64,000 nucleotides of DNA from Aquila chrysaetos chrysaetos (GCF_900496995.4 NW_024470326.1:124001-188000), one strand, 5' to 3'. Positions 43,130 to 56,140 are shown, numbered from the stretch's first letter. Notes: generated by a model from the sequence alone, not told the origin. Translations and numbers: made by a program.

Positions 43130-44889
43130 GGGCCCTGCAGTGACTTGTTCTTCTGAGATCCTTCCTCCAAGACCTTCTCTGCAGCTGCAGGGAGCAGTGC
43201 CTGTGTACAGAGGGGAAGAAGAAAAGAGTCCCAGCACAGCAGCACTGCCAGGGAGCACCAGTGCTTGGTCTTTCCCCAGCTGCTCTCTTCCCACTGCCAT
43301 GCTTTCCTTCTGAACCCTTTGGTTGGTGGAACACAGTCCTGCTGTGTGGCAGGCCTGTGGCCGCAGTCAAGGACGGGCAGTGGGCACTTGTGTGACAGAG
43401 CTGGCCTCCATTGCAGCATTTCCATCATACAAGGGGATCTCCCCATGCCTTGTGCCACAGATGCCCCCCAGCCCTGGGGCTCACCCCTCTCCACCCCCGA
43501 GGAGCTGGTGTGCCCTTCAGAGGGTCTGGGGCTGTGGGGTGAGTGCCCAGAGCTCTGCCGCACCCTGTGGTGGGCACTGGTGTGGGGCCATGCCAGACTG
43601 GGCTGTGCTGGGGAGAGGGCAGGGAACGTGGAGAGAGGTCAGGGGAAGTGGGAAAGAGTTTAGGGGGAGCTGGTCTGGGTTGGAAGGCGCCCAGGAGAGA
43701 ACAATATCAGTGTAGAGCTTGCAGTGTGTGACCATGCAGAGCAAGGGCTCACACCGGAGGTTTGTGGTGCAGAGGCAGGGCTTGCGGCAAGCATGGAAGA
43801 CACGCAGGTGCAGAGCACAGAGGAGGCCGGTCGGTGCCCTTGCGGTGTGGTCAGACAGGGAAGGTGGCTCGGGGTCTTCATCACTCCCAACATCTCTTTT
43901 TGGCCATGTCCAGCACTTGCCAGTTATTCCAGGTTTACGGGTAAGTTTGGCTGTGAGGCCACCTCCACCTTCCTGCTGGGCCAAGGGCTGGTGTGGGGGA
44001 ACAGACAGCCCTGCCCAGCCTTGCTTCCTTCCCCAGACCCTGGCAGACCCTGGCGCAGAGCTGCCTGCAAAGCTCCACATGGGACAAGGCTGGGGCAGGG
44101 CGGGGGTCGGGCGCTGGGGAAGCTGCAAAAGTAGGAGGGTGATGGAGGAACTGTGATCTGAAGGCCGCCACTGGGATCACAAATGGGGAGAACTTTCCCA
44201 CCCCTGATGCTCCCCTCCCCCATGCTGTGCCTGCAGAGTGGGGCTGTAAGACCACATATGGGCAGTGGGGCTGGGCCAGAACAGGGACAGAAGCAGCTGC
44301 CAGGAGCTTTCAGCAGGGACAGGTACAAAGCGGGAATTTCTATATATTGCCTTTGTTGTGGAGGTATGTGTGTAGGAAAAGAAAAGCTCACCTAGAGATG
44401 CTGGTTGCAAGGGAATTCAGAAGCAAACAGAAGACCTTTGGTCACTTCTGAGAGACCAAGGCTGAACAAGGAAAATGCAGGGCTGCTGCTGACTGGGCAA
44501 GGTGATTTAATATCAGCAGACACAGCTGGGGCTGAAGGAATGAATGCCTGCTGTGCCTGAGCCTTTACTGAAATGGTCTCCAGGTCCTGTGCCCAGGGAA
44601 AGGCTTCAAGGAAGAGGAGAGCATGCACTGGCATGAAAGTCAGGAAATCCCGCAAGGTCAGATGCCAGTTTCTGTCCCTGCAGGGGACTAATCCTGGCAA
44701 TGGCACAGGCGGGGGGCTGCCTGGCTGGGAGGAGGCCTTTTGGAAAGGTCTTGGTGGACAGCAAGAGGGACTGGATGCAGCCGTGTGCCTTAGAAGCAAG
44801 GGAGGACAGGAGCACCCTGGGCTATACGAACAAGAGCACGGCCAGGTGATTGAGGGAAGAGATTATGCAGAACACTGTGTCCAGATTTC

Positions 44890-45345
44890 AGATCCCAATA
44901 TAGGAAAGGTGTTGGCAAGCTGGAGCCAGTTTAGCAAAGGGCCCCCATAATGGTCAGAGGCAGGAACACTTTACCTGTGAGGAGAGGCTGAGGGAGCTGG
45001 GCTTGTCCAGCCTGGAGAAAGGAAGATCTTGGGCAAAACACGTAGCAGCATTGCAGTGTTCCCAGGAAGACTGAGTCAGGCTCGTGTCCATGGTACAAGA
45101 CACAAGGACAAGAGGCAGTGGGCTGAAACAAGGGGGTTAGTGTACATATAGAGAAAAACGTTTCCTACATGAGGGTAGCCACATGCTGGAAGCTGTTTCC
45201 CAGGGAGTTTGTGCAGGCTCTATCCCAGAAAGTGACCAAGGCGTCTTTGGATAAAGCCCTGAGTAATCTGGTCTGGCCCTGCTTTGAGCAGCAGGTTTTT
45301 TCCAGAAACCTCCTGAGGTCCCTTCCAGCCTGAAAGATGCTGTCC
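44890..45345 (+). mobile_element. CR1 3' fragment in the right arm
   Basis: Typical CR1 tail: gaggagaggctgagggagct, tggataaagccctgagtaat and ggtcccttccagcctgaaag. It mirrors 35,290-35,720. Confidence 0.7.
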
Positions 45346-46703
45346 TTCCTTCCCCTTCTTGCTTTCAAATTAGGGAGAGCTCTGAGGGTCTCCCTGACCA
45401 CAGAAAAAATTCACATCAGGTGCAGGGATGATTTATATGTGCCCCGCTACATACAGCCCCGACCATATCAAGAATCCATCAATATGTGGTTTTGAGATTT
45501 CCCCAGGTGTATCAGTATCTATTTAAAAAAACAAAAGCATTGACCTTCCCAAACATAAATATATGCAACACAGCAGTCCACATCTATGGTAGCAGACTTG
45601 AAGTAGTGGAAGGGGTAGCAGGGCATCCTGCTGAAGTGAAATAAATTAAATTTCGATTTTGAGGTGGCAGAAGGAGGACATGTATTTCAGGGCTGGCATA
45701 CAGAGAGAAATAGAAGATTCAAGCAAGTGTGGGGCTGTAATAGCTTGGGTGTGAGAGGAGCATGATGAGGGTATTGGAAGAAGGCAGGCAGGTTGTTGGG
45801 AACTCACAGGCCTTGACCAATCCTTGCTTAACCACAGGTCTGTGTTTGAAGCAACAGCCAGTAAGGACAGGAGGGCATCAGTATGGCTTGGGAGATCCCA
45901 GGGTCCGAGTGTGGTGGGGAAAAGGGGACGTAGCTAAAGTCTGCTGGGAAACCAGCACAGGCATAGGACAGTGGAGGACAGCCTGCAATGGGGATGACTG
46001 AGAGCATTGCAGCAGGTGAGACCACCACCAGCCAACACAACTGAGATCCTTATCCTCTCCACCCTGGCTGCTGTCTCTTCCACTGAGGCCCATGAGAAGA
46101 CACCAGGTTCTTATAGTCCCAGGGCGTTGCTGCCTCCTCACCCACCCTCTGTCGATCCTGTCCTGCACTTGGCATTGCACACCCCCACATCCCACTGCTC
46201 CCCAGAAGAGTTGCGAGCATCCCGTGAGGTAACGGGTCTCCTCTCCCAGAGGATGGGGGTCAGGGCTTGGCTGTCCTGCTTGGTGAAACACATCAAGGGT
46301 TTTCACAACCACACTCTACATTTGATTTTTCCACCTCTAAGCAGTGCCTCTGATTTCCTGCTTCACCAGCCCCCAGGGACGGTCCCTTGTCTGGTCATTC
46401 CCTCCATGGCCTTTTCAGGGATGGCCCTCACTGGAGCCCACTAACACGCTTGGAAACTTGGAGGCTTGCTGCTGACTTTGAAGTCTCTAGGGGCTTCTTC
46501 AATCTTTCAGGATCTGCAGTTCAGGAAGTCAGCACCAGAGCGCTCATTAACATGCAAAACACCCTAACAAGTCCAGTCGCTGTGCATCATTTTCCTTTCA
46601 GTCTTCAATTCTGATGTGGTTAATTAGAGCAGTTTCAGGAGTGTAATCAACATGGAAGTGATATGAACACCTAACAGCACCAAAAAGAAAGGGTTTATTT
46701 TTC

Positions 46704-48285
46704 TCAACTTTATTTTTCTGCTTATACCTGAATTGATATTATCAGTCTCTAATTGATATTGATCCTGTGCATCTCCTAATGCAGTCTAAATAGATATGAA
46801 AATCCAGAGCCTTCATGTTCCACAACCCATGGTCAGTTTTCATCCCTATCCCCCAACCTACCATGTCTCTCATCAGCCACCTGGGACTTGGAGCAGCCCT
46901 GTTCCAATCTGAGCTTTCGCCACTGAAGGCTGTAGCTGCATGTTTCAGCCTGTTGGCACCAATTCCCAGCTGTTTTACTTGGAGACTGAGAGGCACACAG
47001 ACACAGAAGGGTGTTTCTTAATTGCCAACAAGCAAAAACAAAGGCAGGCATAGTTCAGTAAAAAATAGAAGACATTCCTCAGCTAGGTATTAAGTCCACA
47101 TTACATCCACTGAAACCTGCTTCCTACAGTGGATAACCTTAGGCCAAGAGAAAACACATTTTTGGTTTAGTCACAGATGCCAGGACCTCCCCAAAAGTTC
47201 CCTGTCCTTGACTTTGTTTGTTTGTCCATACTCGCTCTTTTGCAGACAGCGTGTCACACACTGAAGTCACGAGTTCCCTCAACTCACAGAGAGAAGCAAA
47301 GAGACAAAGGGAAGGAAATGCTCCCTTCTGAAGAGCCAAATCTGCACCAACCAACCCCAACATATCTGGGTTACAGGAACATCTTCAAGCAGACTCTGCA
47401 TCATCTAGACACACTTGGTTTTTATTCACTGCTTGGAAAATTACAGGTGACTCCCTTGTAGGTGAAGGCAGGGATGAGAGCGATCACCTCTCACACTAGA
47501 CACCTTGGGTGCAATTGCCCAGGCTTCCCTTGCTAGTCAAGGGAGAGAAATCACTTGTCTCAGCCAAGAGGCTTTGATGCACCCTGCCTGTCCATCAGCT
47601 CACGCTCCAGATATTCTGCCATCTGTCCTGCCTCGCGTTTCTCTGTTCCGCGTGAGGTCTTCAGCTACCTCAGGGTATCTTGGAGGCAGTGGCCGCCCCC
47701 GTGTGGGCAACTGCATCAACCGGTGAGTGGAAATGATAGGTATATGTTGAAACATATGCAGAAAAGAGCTGAGGGTAATAATTGTGTAAGAAGTCTTCAT
47801 TTTCAGAGTTTTGAGGGTTTTCTATGATTGTTTTCTCTATTGGCCACTGACATGGAACAGCAAGCTGCTTCCCCTTTCTATCCCTCTACGTAAATCTATA
47901 TTTATACAGTCATTTCTAAAATGCATTTCCTGTGAACACGTTGAATGGCGAAACTGTTCTCAGGACAAGTTTATATTAAAACATTTGACATCTGCATTTC
48001 ATATCTAAACAGAGCTGAGAACAATGGAGGTTGGAGAGGTTGGACAGAGCCTACTATTATTTCTTTGCTATCAAGCAATGTCCAAAATTGGTAGCACTTC
48101 CCACCTATCATCCCTTTTTTGAGGTGGCCAAATCTTTATGGGCTATACAATGGCATAACATCGTGGCCCTCCAAGTGCCAGACCCCAACCGATACACCAC
48201 AGAGGCCCAGAGCACAGCTCATGAAAGGAAACGCCATTCTTATCTGATAACGTGATAAACTTCTCCAATGAAATGGCTGCCTTGG
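46704..48285. other. No recognisable gene
   Basis: About 1.6 kb between the inverted repeat and a small CR1 piece. Only short open frames without motifs. This is the only sizeable non-duplicated stretch between 34 and 54 kb. Confidence 0.45.
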
Positions 48286-48497
48286 TAGATGAGTAAGGCT
48301 TTTGACACTGTCTCCCATAAAATCCTCATAGAGAAGCTGCTGAAGCACAGGCTGGATGAACAGACAGTGAGGTGGATTGAAAACTGGCTGAGTGGCCGGG
48401 CGCACAGAATGGTGATCAGTGGCACGAGGTCTCCCTGGAGGCCGGTCACCAGTGGTGCACTGCAGGGGTCAATACTGGGTCCAGTCCTCTCCCTTCA
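48286..48497 (+). mobile_element. CR1 LINE fragment (reverse transcriptase region)
   Basis: An open stretch reads SKAFDTVSHKILIEKL, WIENWLSGRAHRM, SGALQGSILGPVL. The proline of the usual SGVPQGS is replaced by leucine. Truncated at both ends, before the catalytic FADD. Confidence 0.85.
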
Positions 48498-48775
48498 AAC
48501 CTCAACTCTACTGTAGTTTTGTGGTCCTGTGATACCCTTTCAGGAAAATCAGTGCTGCCGGGCACCTCTCTGAGGTGTCAGTGCCCGTGAATCAGCAGGC
48601 ATTCTCCATCTCCTAGGCATGCACACAACATGGAAAAAAAAAAAATCTCTTTCATCCCTGACTTGCAGAAGAGGGGTCTTGCTTCCTGACATCTTCCCAG
48701 GACACACCTCCTCCTCTTCCCCATCCACAGACATCAACTGCTTTCCATTTCTGGCCTCAGAGAGGGTTTCAGGAT
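48498..48775. other. No recognisable gene
   Basis: Short unique stretch between the CR1 fragment and the left edge of U3. Confidence 0.4.
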
Positions 48776-50852
48776 TTGCTAAAGCCATCGGCCACCTCCT
48801 TGTTTCTCGCTGACATCCCTCGACCCTCTCTCTGAGCCCTACACACGGCCAATCAATGAGTGCTGCTCAGAGCTGCTCGCTCTTCAGAAGAGGCCTTGAG
48901 ATTCCTGCATATTCCTGGTGCTTATTAACGATCTTCCTGACTCCCTCCAGAGCTCATGGCAAACATAGTTGTCTACAACAGGGCCTTTATGACCATCTTT
49001 TATGAAATCATTGTCTTTTTAAGGTCTCTGCAGAAAGAGTAGCTACAGAAAAACACCTAATACAGAAAAACAGAGGCTGAATGAAGTGCCAGGAAGAACC
49101 AAGTGAGCAACACCCAAGGCTGCGGCTTCCTGGCAAGGAGTCTTTCCCTGTTTGTCACCTTTTCTTGTGAAAGAAACAGGAAAACTGTCCATCCCATGGA
49201 GCTCTGCAGAAGGAAGTTGGAGCTGTACGTTCTGTGAGGGGATACAAGCAGGATCAGCAGGTAGAAAAGACTTTGGTAGGGAAGGCTTTACGAGGGAGCA
49301 CCCTGACTTCACCCAGATAAAAAAGAGACCAAGTAGTGTGCTGACATGATGGTTAGAAGTGTCCTGGGATAAAAGAGTGTGGATGAGAGCAGGTGGGAGA
49401 GATTTGGTTTGCAGAGGTTTGAGGTAGCACTTTCCGTGTCTGAGCAGCCTGAGGTTTGGAGCCAGGGGAAAATACAGAAGCTCTCAAGGACCTTTTGGAA
49501 TTAGTGGAACTATCACTACTAGCACTAACAGGACAGTGCTGAAAGGGAACTCCTTAGTATTCTCGATGATGAACTAAAGCTTTTTAATTTTCTTGTTACT
49601 TGACAAAATAGCTATGAGTTCTCAGTGATGAGCCTCTGGTATGCAATTCTGAGAACAAGTGTCCATGATGGCACCTCCTGGCAGCTGCTTCATGGCCCCT
49701 GTCAGCGCCCTGTCCCTGTGCTGGCCCAGCCCCACTGCCCATACACGGTCCCACAGCCCCACTCTGCAGGCACAGCACGGGAAAGGGGAGAGTCGGGGTG
49801 GGGAAACTTCCCCCATTTGTGATTTATGACCCTCCTACATTTGCAGCTGCCCCAGCACCCGACCCCCGCCCTGCCCCAGCCTTGTCCCATGTGGAGCTTT
49901 GCAGGAAGCTCTGCGCCAGGGTCTGGGGAAGAAGCAAGGCTGGGCAGGGCTGTCCGTTCCCCCACACCAGCCCTTGGCCCAGCAGGAAGGTGGAGGTGGC
50001 CTCACAGCCAAACTTACCTGTAAACCTGGAATAACTGGCAAGTGCTGGACATGGCCAAAAAGAGATGTTGGGAGTGATGAAGACCCCGAGCCACCTTCCC
50101 TGTCTGACCACACCGCAAGGGCACCGACCGGCCTCCTCTGTGCTCTGCACCTGCGTGTCTTCCATGCTTGCCGCAAGCCCTGCCTCTGCACCACAAACCT
50201 CCGGTGTCAGTCCTTGCTCTGCATGGTCACACACTGCAAGCTACACACTGATATTGTTCTCTCCTGGGCGCTTTCCAGCCCAGACCAGCTCCCCCTAAAC
50301 TCTTCCCACTTCCCCTGACCTCTCTCCACGTTCCCTGCCCTCTCCCCAGCACAGCCCAGTCTGGCATGGCCCCACACCAGTGCCCACCACAGGGTGCGGC
50401 AGAGCTCTGGGCACTCACCCCACAGCCCCAGACTCTCTGAAGGGCACAGCAGCTCCTCGGAAGTGGAGAGGGGTGAGCCCCAGGGGTGGGGGACATCCAT
50501 GGCACAAGGCCTGAGGAGATCCCCTTGTACGATGGAAATGCAGCTATGGAGGCCAGCTCTGTCACACAAGTGCCCATTGCCTGTCCTTGGCTGAGGCCAC
50601 AGGCCTGCCACACAGCAGGACTGTAACCATGCTTGAGGAGCACTCAGGCTTTACACCAACCAGAGGGTTCAGAAGGAAAGCATGCAAGTGGGAAGAGAGC
50701 AGCTGGGGAAAGACCAAGCGCTGGTGCTCCCTGGCAGTGCCGCTGTGCCGGGACTCTTTTCTTCTTCCCCTCTGCACACAGGCACTGCTCCCTGCAGCTG
50801 CAGAGAAGGTCTTGGACGAAGGATCTCAGAAGAACAAGACACTGCTGGGCCC

Positions 50853-50858
50853 TTTATT
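50853..50858 (-). other. Poly(A) signal AATAAA downstream of the U3 OR
   Basis: AATAAA on the minus strand about 220 bases past the OR stop, at the conserved position. Confidence 0.5.
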
Positions 50859-51077
50859 TTGTTTAAACACACAGGGAGCACAGCTCATTTTCACAACCTC
50901 CAGGGCACACAAAAGCTGGATAGACTGTGAGTTAGAAACTGGAGGAATAAAGACATTTCTTTGTGATAAGCATTCAGATAAGTAAAACAAAGTGAAATAG
51001 AAGGAATGAATCCACACCCAAAATCACCATAAAAAGATAAGCAAAAGACAGGTTGGGTCTGTAATGAGATATGAGTA

Positions 51078-52036
51078 CTATGCAGAAGACAAGAGGCTGT
51101 TTATTCCTTCTGGAAAGCATCTGGTGATTAGTTGTCTCAGGACATCCTTGATCTCATGGTTTCTCATGCTGTAGATGAGGGGGTTCAAGGCTGGAGGCAC
51201 CACTGAGTACAGCACTGCCACCACCAGGTCCAGGGATTGGGAGGAGATGGAGGGGGGTCTTCAGGTAGGCAAACGTGCCAGTGCTTACAAACAAGGAGAC
51301 CACAGCGAGGTGAGGGAGGCAGGTGGAAAACGCTTTGTGCCGTCCCTGCTCAGAGGGGATCCTCAGCACAGCCCTGAAGATCTGCCCATAGGACAGCACA
51401 ATGAAAACGCAACACCCAAATCCCAAACAGACACCAACCACAAGTACCCCCAACTTCCCTGAGGTAGGCATCTGAGCAGGCGAGCTTGAGGATCTGGGGG
51501 ATTTCGCAGAAGAACTGGTCCACAGCATTGCCTTGGCAGAGGGGTACTGAAAATGTATTGGCGGTGTGCAGCACAGCACTGAGAAACCCACTGCCCCAGG
51601 CAGCTGCTGCCATGTGGACACAAGCTCTGCTGCCCAGGAGGGTCCCGTAGTGCAGGGGTTTGCAGATGGCAACGTAGCGGTCGTAGGCCATGACAGTGAG
51701 AAGAAAATACTCTGCTGAGATCAAAAAGACTAACAGAAAGACCTGTGCAGCACATCCTGGGTAGGAGATGGCCCTGTTGTTCCAGAGGGAGTTGGCCATA
51801 GCTTTAGGGACAGTGGTAGAGATGGAGCCCAAGTCGAGGAGGGCGAGGTTGAGGAGGAAGAAGTACCTGGGTGTGTGGAGGTGGTGGTTGCAGGCTATAG
51901 CATTGATGATGAGGCCGTTGGCCAGGAGGGCAGCCAGGTAGATGCCCAGGAAGAGCCAGAAGTGCAAGAGCTGCAGCTCCTGTGTTTTGGCAAAAGCCAG
52001 GAGAAGGAACTGGGTGATGGAGCTGCCGTTGGACAT
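51078..52036 (-). pseudogene. OR14-like olfactory receptor, frameshifted (U3 copy)
   Basis: Start MSNGSS at 52,036 (another in-frame ATG at 52,066), stop at 51,078-51,080. The frame is open through TM1-TM4 and loop 2 with MAYDRYVAICKP intact. One extra base in a C run (51,447-51,451) shifts TM5, and another in a C run near 51,255-51,260 shifts loop 3 and TM7; both are homopolymer-length changes. The TM2 motif PMYFFLLN is changed to PRYFFLLN, a charge in a normally conserved methionine position. This copy has the U1-type flanks including the TATA-like box and donors. Confidence 0.9.
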
Positions 52037-53457
52037 TTTCTTCCTGTGAGAATGGGGCGCTGTCAAAGTAGAAAAAAGACAGGGAAGAGTTAGGGCAATG
52101 TTCTCTGAGCAATATCAAAGCCATTTCCCATAGACCCTCCCACTCTCACACAGACAGACCCTTTTCCTTTTCTTGGGAGACCTTCCTTCAGGTCTGTGGC
52201 TGGAGCCCTGCTTGGTGCTGGCCGAGCGTGCAATGAAGAGCAGGGCATCTGCCCATGGGCTCTTGAGAAGTCAGCCCTGCTCTGCAGCAGTGGGTTCATG
52301 GGATGGGTGCAGGCAGGGGCCAGTCTGGTGTTTGACTTTGTCAGCTGAATCCACTCCTAGTGCAGAAGGGGTTGTCAGCACCTGCACTCCCAATGATAAG
52401 GACCCAGGAGGGTAAAAGTAGTTTAAGAGTTCTAGGGTTTTTTACAGCTGACCACATCGCCCCTGGGGAGTTTTCTTAGATCTCGGGAGAATTCAGCATT
52501 TCTGCTGCACTCCGGGAGAACAGCATGAGCCAGGCAAGTCAGGAGGATTGCCTGTGGCTTAGTGCAGAGAGAGGGGGAGCTGCTCTGTCCTTCTGTCTAG
52601 TTCCCACTTCCACTGTGCTTGCACCTGTCTGAGGTGGAGGGTGATCACGCTCCCATATTTTACCCTGAAAAGCCACCAGACACTGCTGAGAGCAGAGACA
52701 TCCACTGCAGACCACCAAATGTCTCACCCTTTCTCAAAGTCTCAGCACCCTGCTTCTAGGCAAGGACACACTGGGCTCATTTCACCAACCCAAGAGCATT
52801 TCGTCAGTCATAGCATCTCTGTGCTTCTCCATGGGTCTTTCTGATAACAGAAAGCTGCTGTGAGACAGGTTTGCATCCTGCAGGGCAGCTCACAGCTTGG
52901 AAGGACGCTCTGAGGTGACAGCCGAGTGACCTAATGTGCTGGCATCTCTGTAAGGGAGAATCAGCTCTTTCCCCAGCCCCACAGACAGCATTGAGCATAT
53001 CCCCTCAGATGAGAGGAAAGCTGGGACACTTGTTCCCATGGACACAGCTGCATGGGAGGACCCACAAGATCAGTGTGTGACTCTGCAGCTGAAACTCCCA
53101 CCCCAGACAGCCTGACAGCAGAAACAAGGTAACAGTAACACAGACAAGTGGAGAACCAAGGAAAAAAGAAGTGATGGTCTGGCTCAGAGAGGCAAGGGGA
53201 GAGGCAGCAGGGAAATCAGGAAAGAGTTACCCTTCCCCAGCTGTGCATGCCACCTCCCAGGCACCAGCACAGCCAGGCAGTTGTTCTCAGTCCCTGTGCT
53301 CTACTTCAGGAGGCTCCTGTCAGACTGACTGATCCCTCAGAGTTACAGCTCCCGAGTCTCAGTGAGCTGTTCAAGCATGACAGCTCCTTTTCCATTTCTC
53401 CTGAAAATTCGCCAAGACTAGGAAAGAGAAAACCCAGGCTCTGGAAAGCTCCTTAAG

Positions 53458-53463
53458 TTTATA
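53458..53463 (-). promoter_or_regulatory. TATA-like box upstream of the U3 OR
   Basis: TATAAA on the minus strand at the position equivalent to U1 and U2; the following base differs (TATAAAC). GTAAGT donors in OR sense lie at 53,652-53,657 and 53,969-53,974. Confidence 0.3.
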
Positions 53464-54355
53464 GAAATCCCTGCTTTGAGCTTCCCCTTGAAAAGTTGCC
53501 TTGAAATGTCCTGGGATGATCTGGAGCTGTGAGCTGCCCTGACCCACACAGCACCCTCTTGTCAGCAGAAGGACCCTGCCCTGCTGGGGGTTGATTCTTC
53601 CACCCACAGCTTCTCCCCTGTCTGCTGTTACAGTTCCCAGGCAGGCTGAGTACTTACCCTGACCAGCGGCAGAGCCCCTGCCCCAGCACACAGCCCCCTG
53701 GGGTGCAGGGACCCTGCTCAGCAGGACAGCCCTGGGCACCCCTGGCTGCACACCCAGCTTCACACTCCGCAGCCATCCCCGGGTGAAGGCAGCTGACATG
53801 CCCTGTCCCTCTGAGGGTGCAGCAGGGAACCTCTGCTCCAAAGCGCGTCCTTTTTCTCTACACTGCACAAACTGTGAGAGTCCTCCTGGCAGATCCCATA
53901 GGCTGTGGGATGTGCCAGCTCTAGGAGGTCATTCCAGGAACCACAGCTGCATTGCCCTGCAGCAAGACACTTACCCTGTGAAGGGCTCTCAAGATTTTTC
54001 TCCAGGTCAGCTCTCCTCTCTCCTCCCACCCCAGGCTGCCTTTAACCTCTCTCTCTGCCTCACTCCTCTCCCCTCGGTGCCTGCAGGCAGTGCCCTCAGC
54101 CCTGCTGCGCTTTGCAGAGGAGCTGCTCCTGGGCAGAGCTGTCTCTCTGAAATGCTGCCTGCTTGCCAGGAGCTCCCTCCACGCCAGGAGCCCAGCCCAG
54201 CTCAGCAGCAGAGGACCAGCCCAAGGCAGCACTTTCTCTGCCCCCTTGGGCTGCCTCCAGGAGTCCCTGGGGCTCCAGGGGAACCTGCTGGGAAACAGGC
54301 TGAAGCAAACACTGATGTTCCCTCCCTCAGCTGGGGAGAGACCCTTCTTTCAGCA

Positions 54356-54860
54356 GTGACATTTCTCCTATCTAAAAGAGTGAGGTGCAAGAATCACCTT
54401 TTCATTGTCTGGTCCTTAGAGAGGAAGCACATCACACTGGGGTGGCCATACCTGTTCGTACACTTTCAAACTTCTGGTTTTTCCTCTCCACCTCCCTTTA
54501 CCTACTACTTTGACAAGGTAGTCAAGAAAATTACCAAGAGTTTTCACAGTGGGCCTGTCAGTAGCCCCTTGTCATTCCTAGAGATTAACTTCACCTCCAC
54601 CAAAGGCCCTCAGGGGCAGCAGAGCCACCACTGAAAAAACCCCATTCCCTGGCAGGGCTGCCCTTCCCTACCCTTCTTCTTTCTGTCCTTTGGGACAGCA
54701 GAGTTTGCTCACTGTCTTGGCATCCAGTTTCAGCTTTATGTTTCCATCCACCAACCACTCCAGCATGGCTCTGAAGCCAAGCCTTTGCAGACACGGGGTC
54801 TTAGACGGTTGGACCAGCTTCCCAAAGACAAGTCAGAGACTGGCCTGGTGTTACAGCTGA
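54356..54860. other. No recognisable gene
   Basis: About 500 bases beyond the U3 edge with no family signature. Confidence 0.4.
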
Positions 54861-54864
54861 GGTG

Positions 54865-55889
54865 CTACAGCCCAAATGTGCACTGATGCCCTCAGCCAGG
54901 GGCATAACAAGGACGAGCTGGAGCCTGTGCTTTTTGACATCCTTAAAGGAACTGCCAAGGCATGGTGGGACAAGTGACACAGCTTGGGGTGCTGCAATGG
55001 ATGGGTACCGGTTCTCAGGAGAGACAGGCTGGAAGGATCAGGAGTGGGGTTCCCTCAAAGTGAAGAAGTGCCTTGGATGTATGGAGCTCCTTACTGGGGC
55101 CAGGGAGAAGTTGGGTCAGCCCTTGTGAGTGAGGGTCAGAGGAGGGGCCAGTAAAGGTGACATTGTGGTTGGAGTTGAGGAACCCACAGTCAGGGTGAGC
55201 AGTGGTCTTGGTCTTTTCTAAGCACCCCAAGGAAGTCTCTGGATGTAGAAGCCTGGGCCTCACTGGGGAGTTGAACGACCCTGGTATTTTCTGGAAGGGG
55301 AACACAGCAGCATGCAAACAGTCCAGGCAGTTTCTGGAGTGTCTTGGGGGAACATCTTCACACAGCTGCCAGATGGGCCAACAAGGGTAATGCAAACCCG
55401 GATCTGATACTTGCCAGCAAGGCAGAGCTGGCCAGGGAACTGAAGGTCAGTGTAAGCCTTTTCTGTCATGAAAATGAAATAGTGAGGTCCCAGGTCCCGA
55501 GGGGAGTGAGGAAGAAAAATAGGTGACTGCAGATGCCAGACATTAAAGGACTAGACTTTGGCCTGTTCTGGGGAGTTTTGGTGGGGTCTCATGAGCCATC
55601 AGCAGTTGAAAGGCAGCAGAGCTTCATACAGTGCTCTTCAAGGACAGCATCCTCCAAGCATGGAAATGACCTCTATCAAAACTGAAACTTGAAAGTAAAT
55701 TCAAGGCCACCATAACGAGCTGTTATTCCTTCAGGGACAGTTAAAGAAAAAACAAAGACAATATGTGATCACTGCTAAGGAGTAGGTATAGGTAGATCTG
55801 ACATAGTTTGTGTGCTCTTTGTCTCAGTTATTACCAGCAAGGTCTCCAGGGCCTTGGTGCCTCAGGGCAGGACTCTAGAGGAAACCAAG
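54865..55889 (+). mobile_element. CR1 LINE fragment (endonuclease and linker)
   Basis: Broken frames give AWWDK with AAMDGYR, then GELNDPGIFWKGNTAACKQ, SRQFLECL and LARELKVS. These correspond to the endonuclease of the fuller CR1 (VLVGDFNFPDICW region) with the catalytic residues decayed. An LTR interrupts it at 55,891. Confidence 0.7.
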
Positions 55890-55890
55890 C

Positions 55891-56140
55891 TGTAGCGTTG
55901 CTACATATCAACGTGCCGCGATTAGATCACTGGTCGGCCTGGACCAGGGAAGAGACAGATAACACACGTGGTGTGAGCGTCAACTTCGTCTTTTATTGCG
56001 CAGTTAATTCCTTTTATACTAACAATGGTAGGTGGGATTACTGATACGTCACAAGGAGGCGACGACTAGCCTTCTACCTTTCCGTGACATCGCGAGATCT
56101 TCTGAACGCCGTACCCTACACCAAGCAACGGTGGATAGGA
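55891..56140 (-). mobile_element. LTR fragment
   Basis: The minus strand reads a TATA-like TAGTATAAAAGG, a CAATAAAAGAC poly(A) signal and a U5 ending in AACGCTACA at 55,891. The U3 end is uncertain. Orientation is opposite to the gamma-like pol that follows, so it is probably a separate insertion. Confidence 0.5.

Larger units (their letters stand above)
41890..46703. repeat. Right arm of the large inverted repeat
   Basis: Reverse complement of the left arm. Its inner part, 41,890-44,313, also belongs to the U1/U3 unit; the outer part 44,330-46,703 is matched only by the left arm. Apart from the OR and a CR1 tail, no gene is recognised. Confidence 0.85.
48776..54355. repeat. Segmental duplication unit U3 (direct copy of U1)
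   Basis: Matches 1-5,550 in the same orientation at roughly 97-98% over the stretches compared by eye. The left end may extend a little further than U1 shows, since U1 is cut by the window. The right end is sharp: similarity to U1 stops near 54,352. Confidence 0.9.

Noticed and set aside
53783-54634. 283-codon open frame on the plus strand in U3
   Set aside because: It is antisense to the OR flank, is interrupted in U1 and U2, and crosses the edge of the duplication into unrelated sequence.
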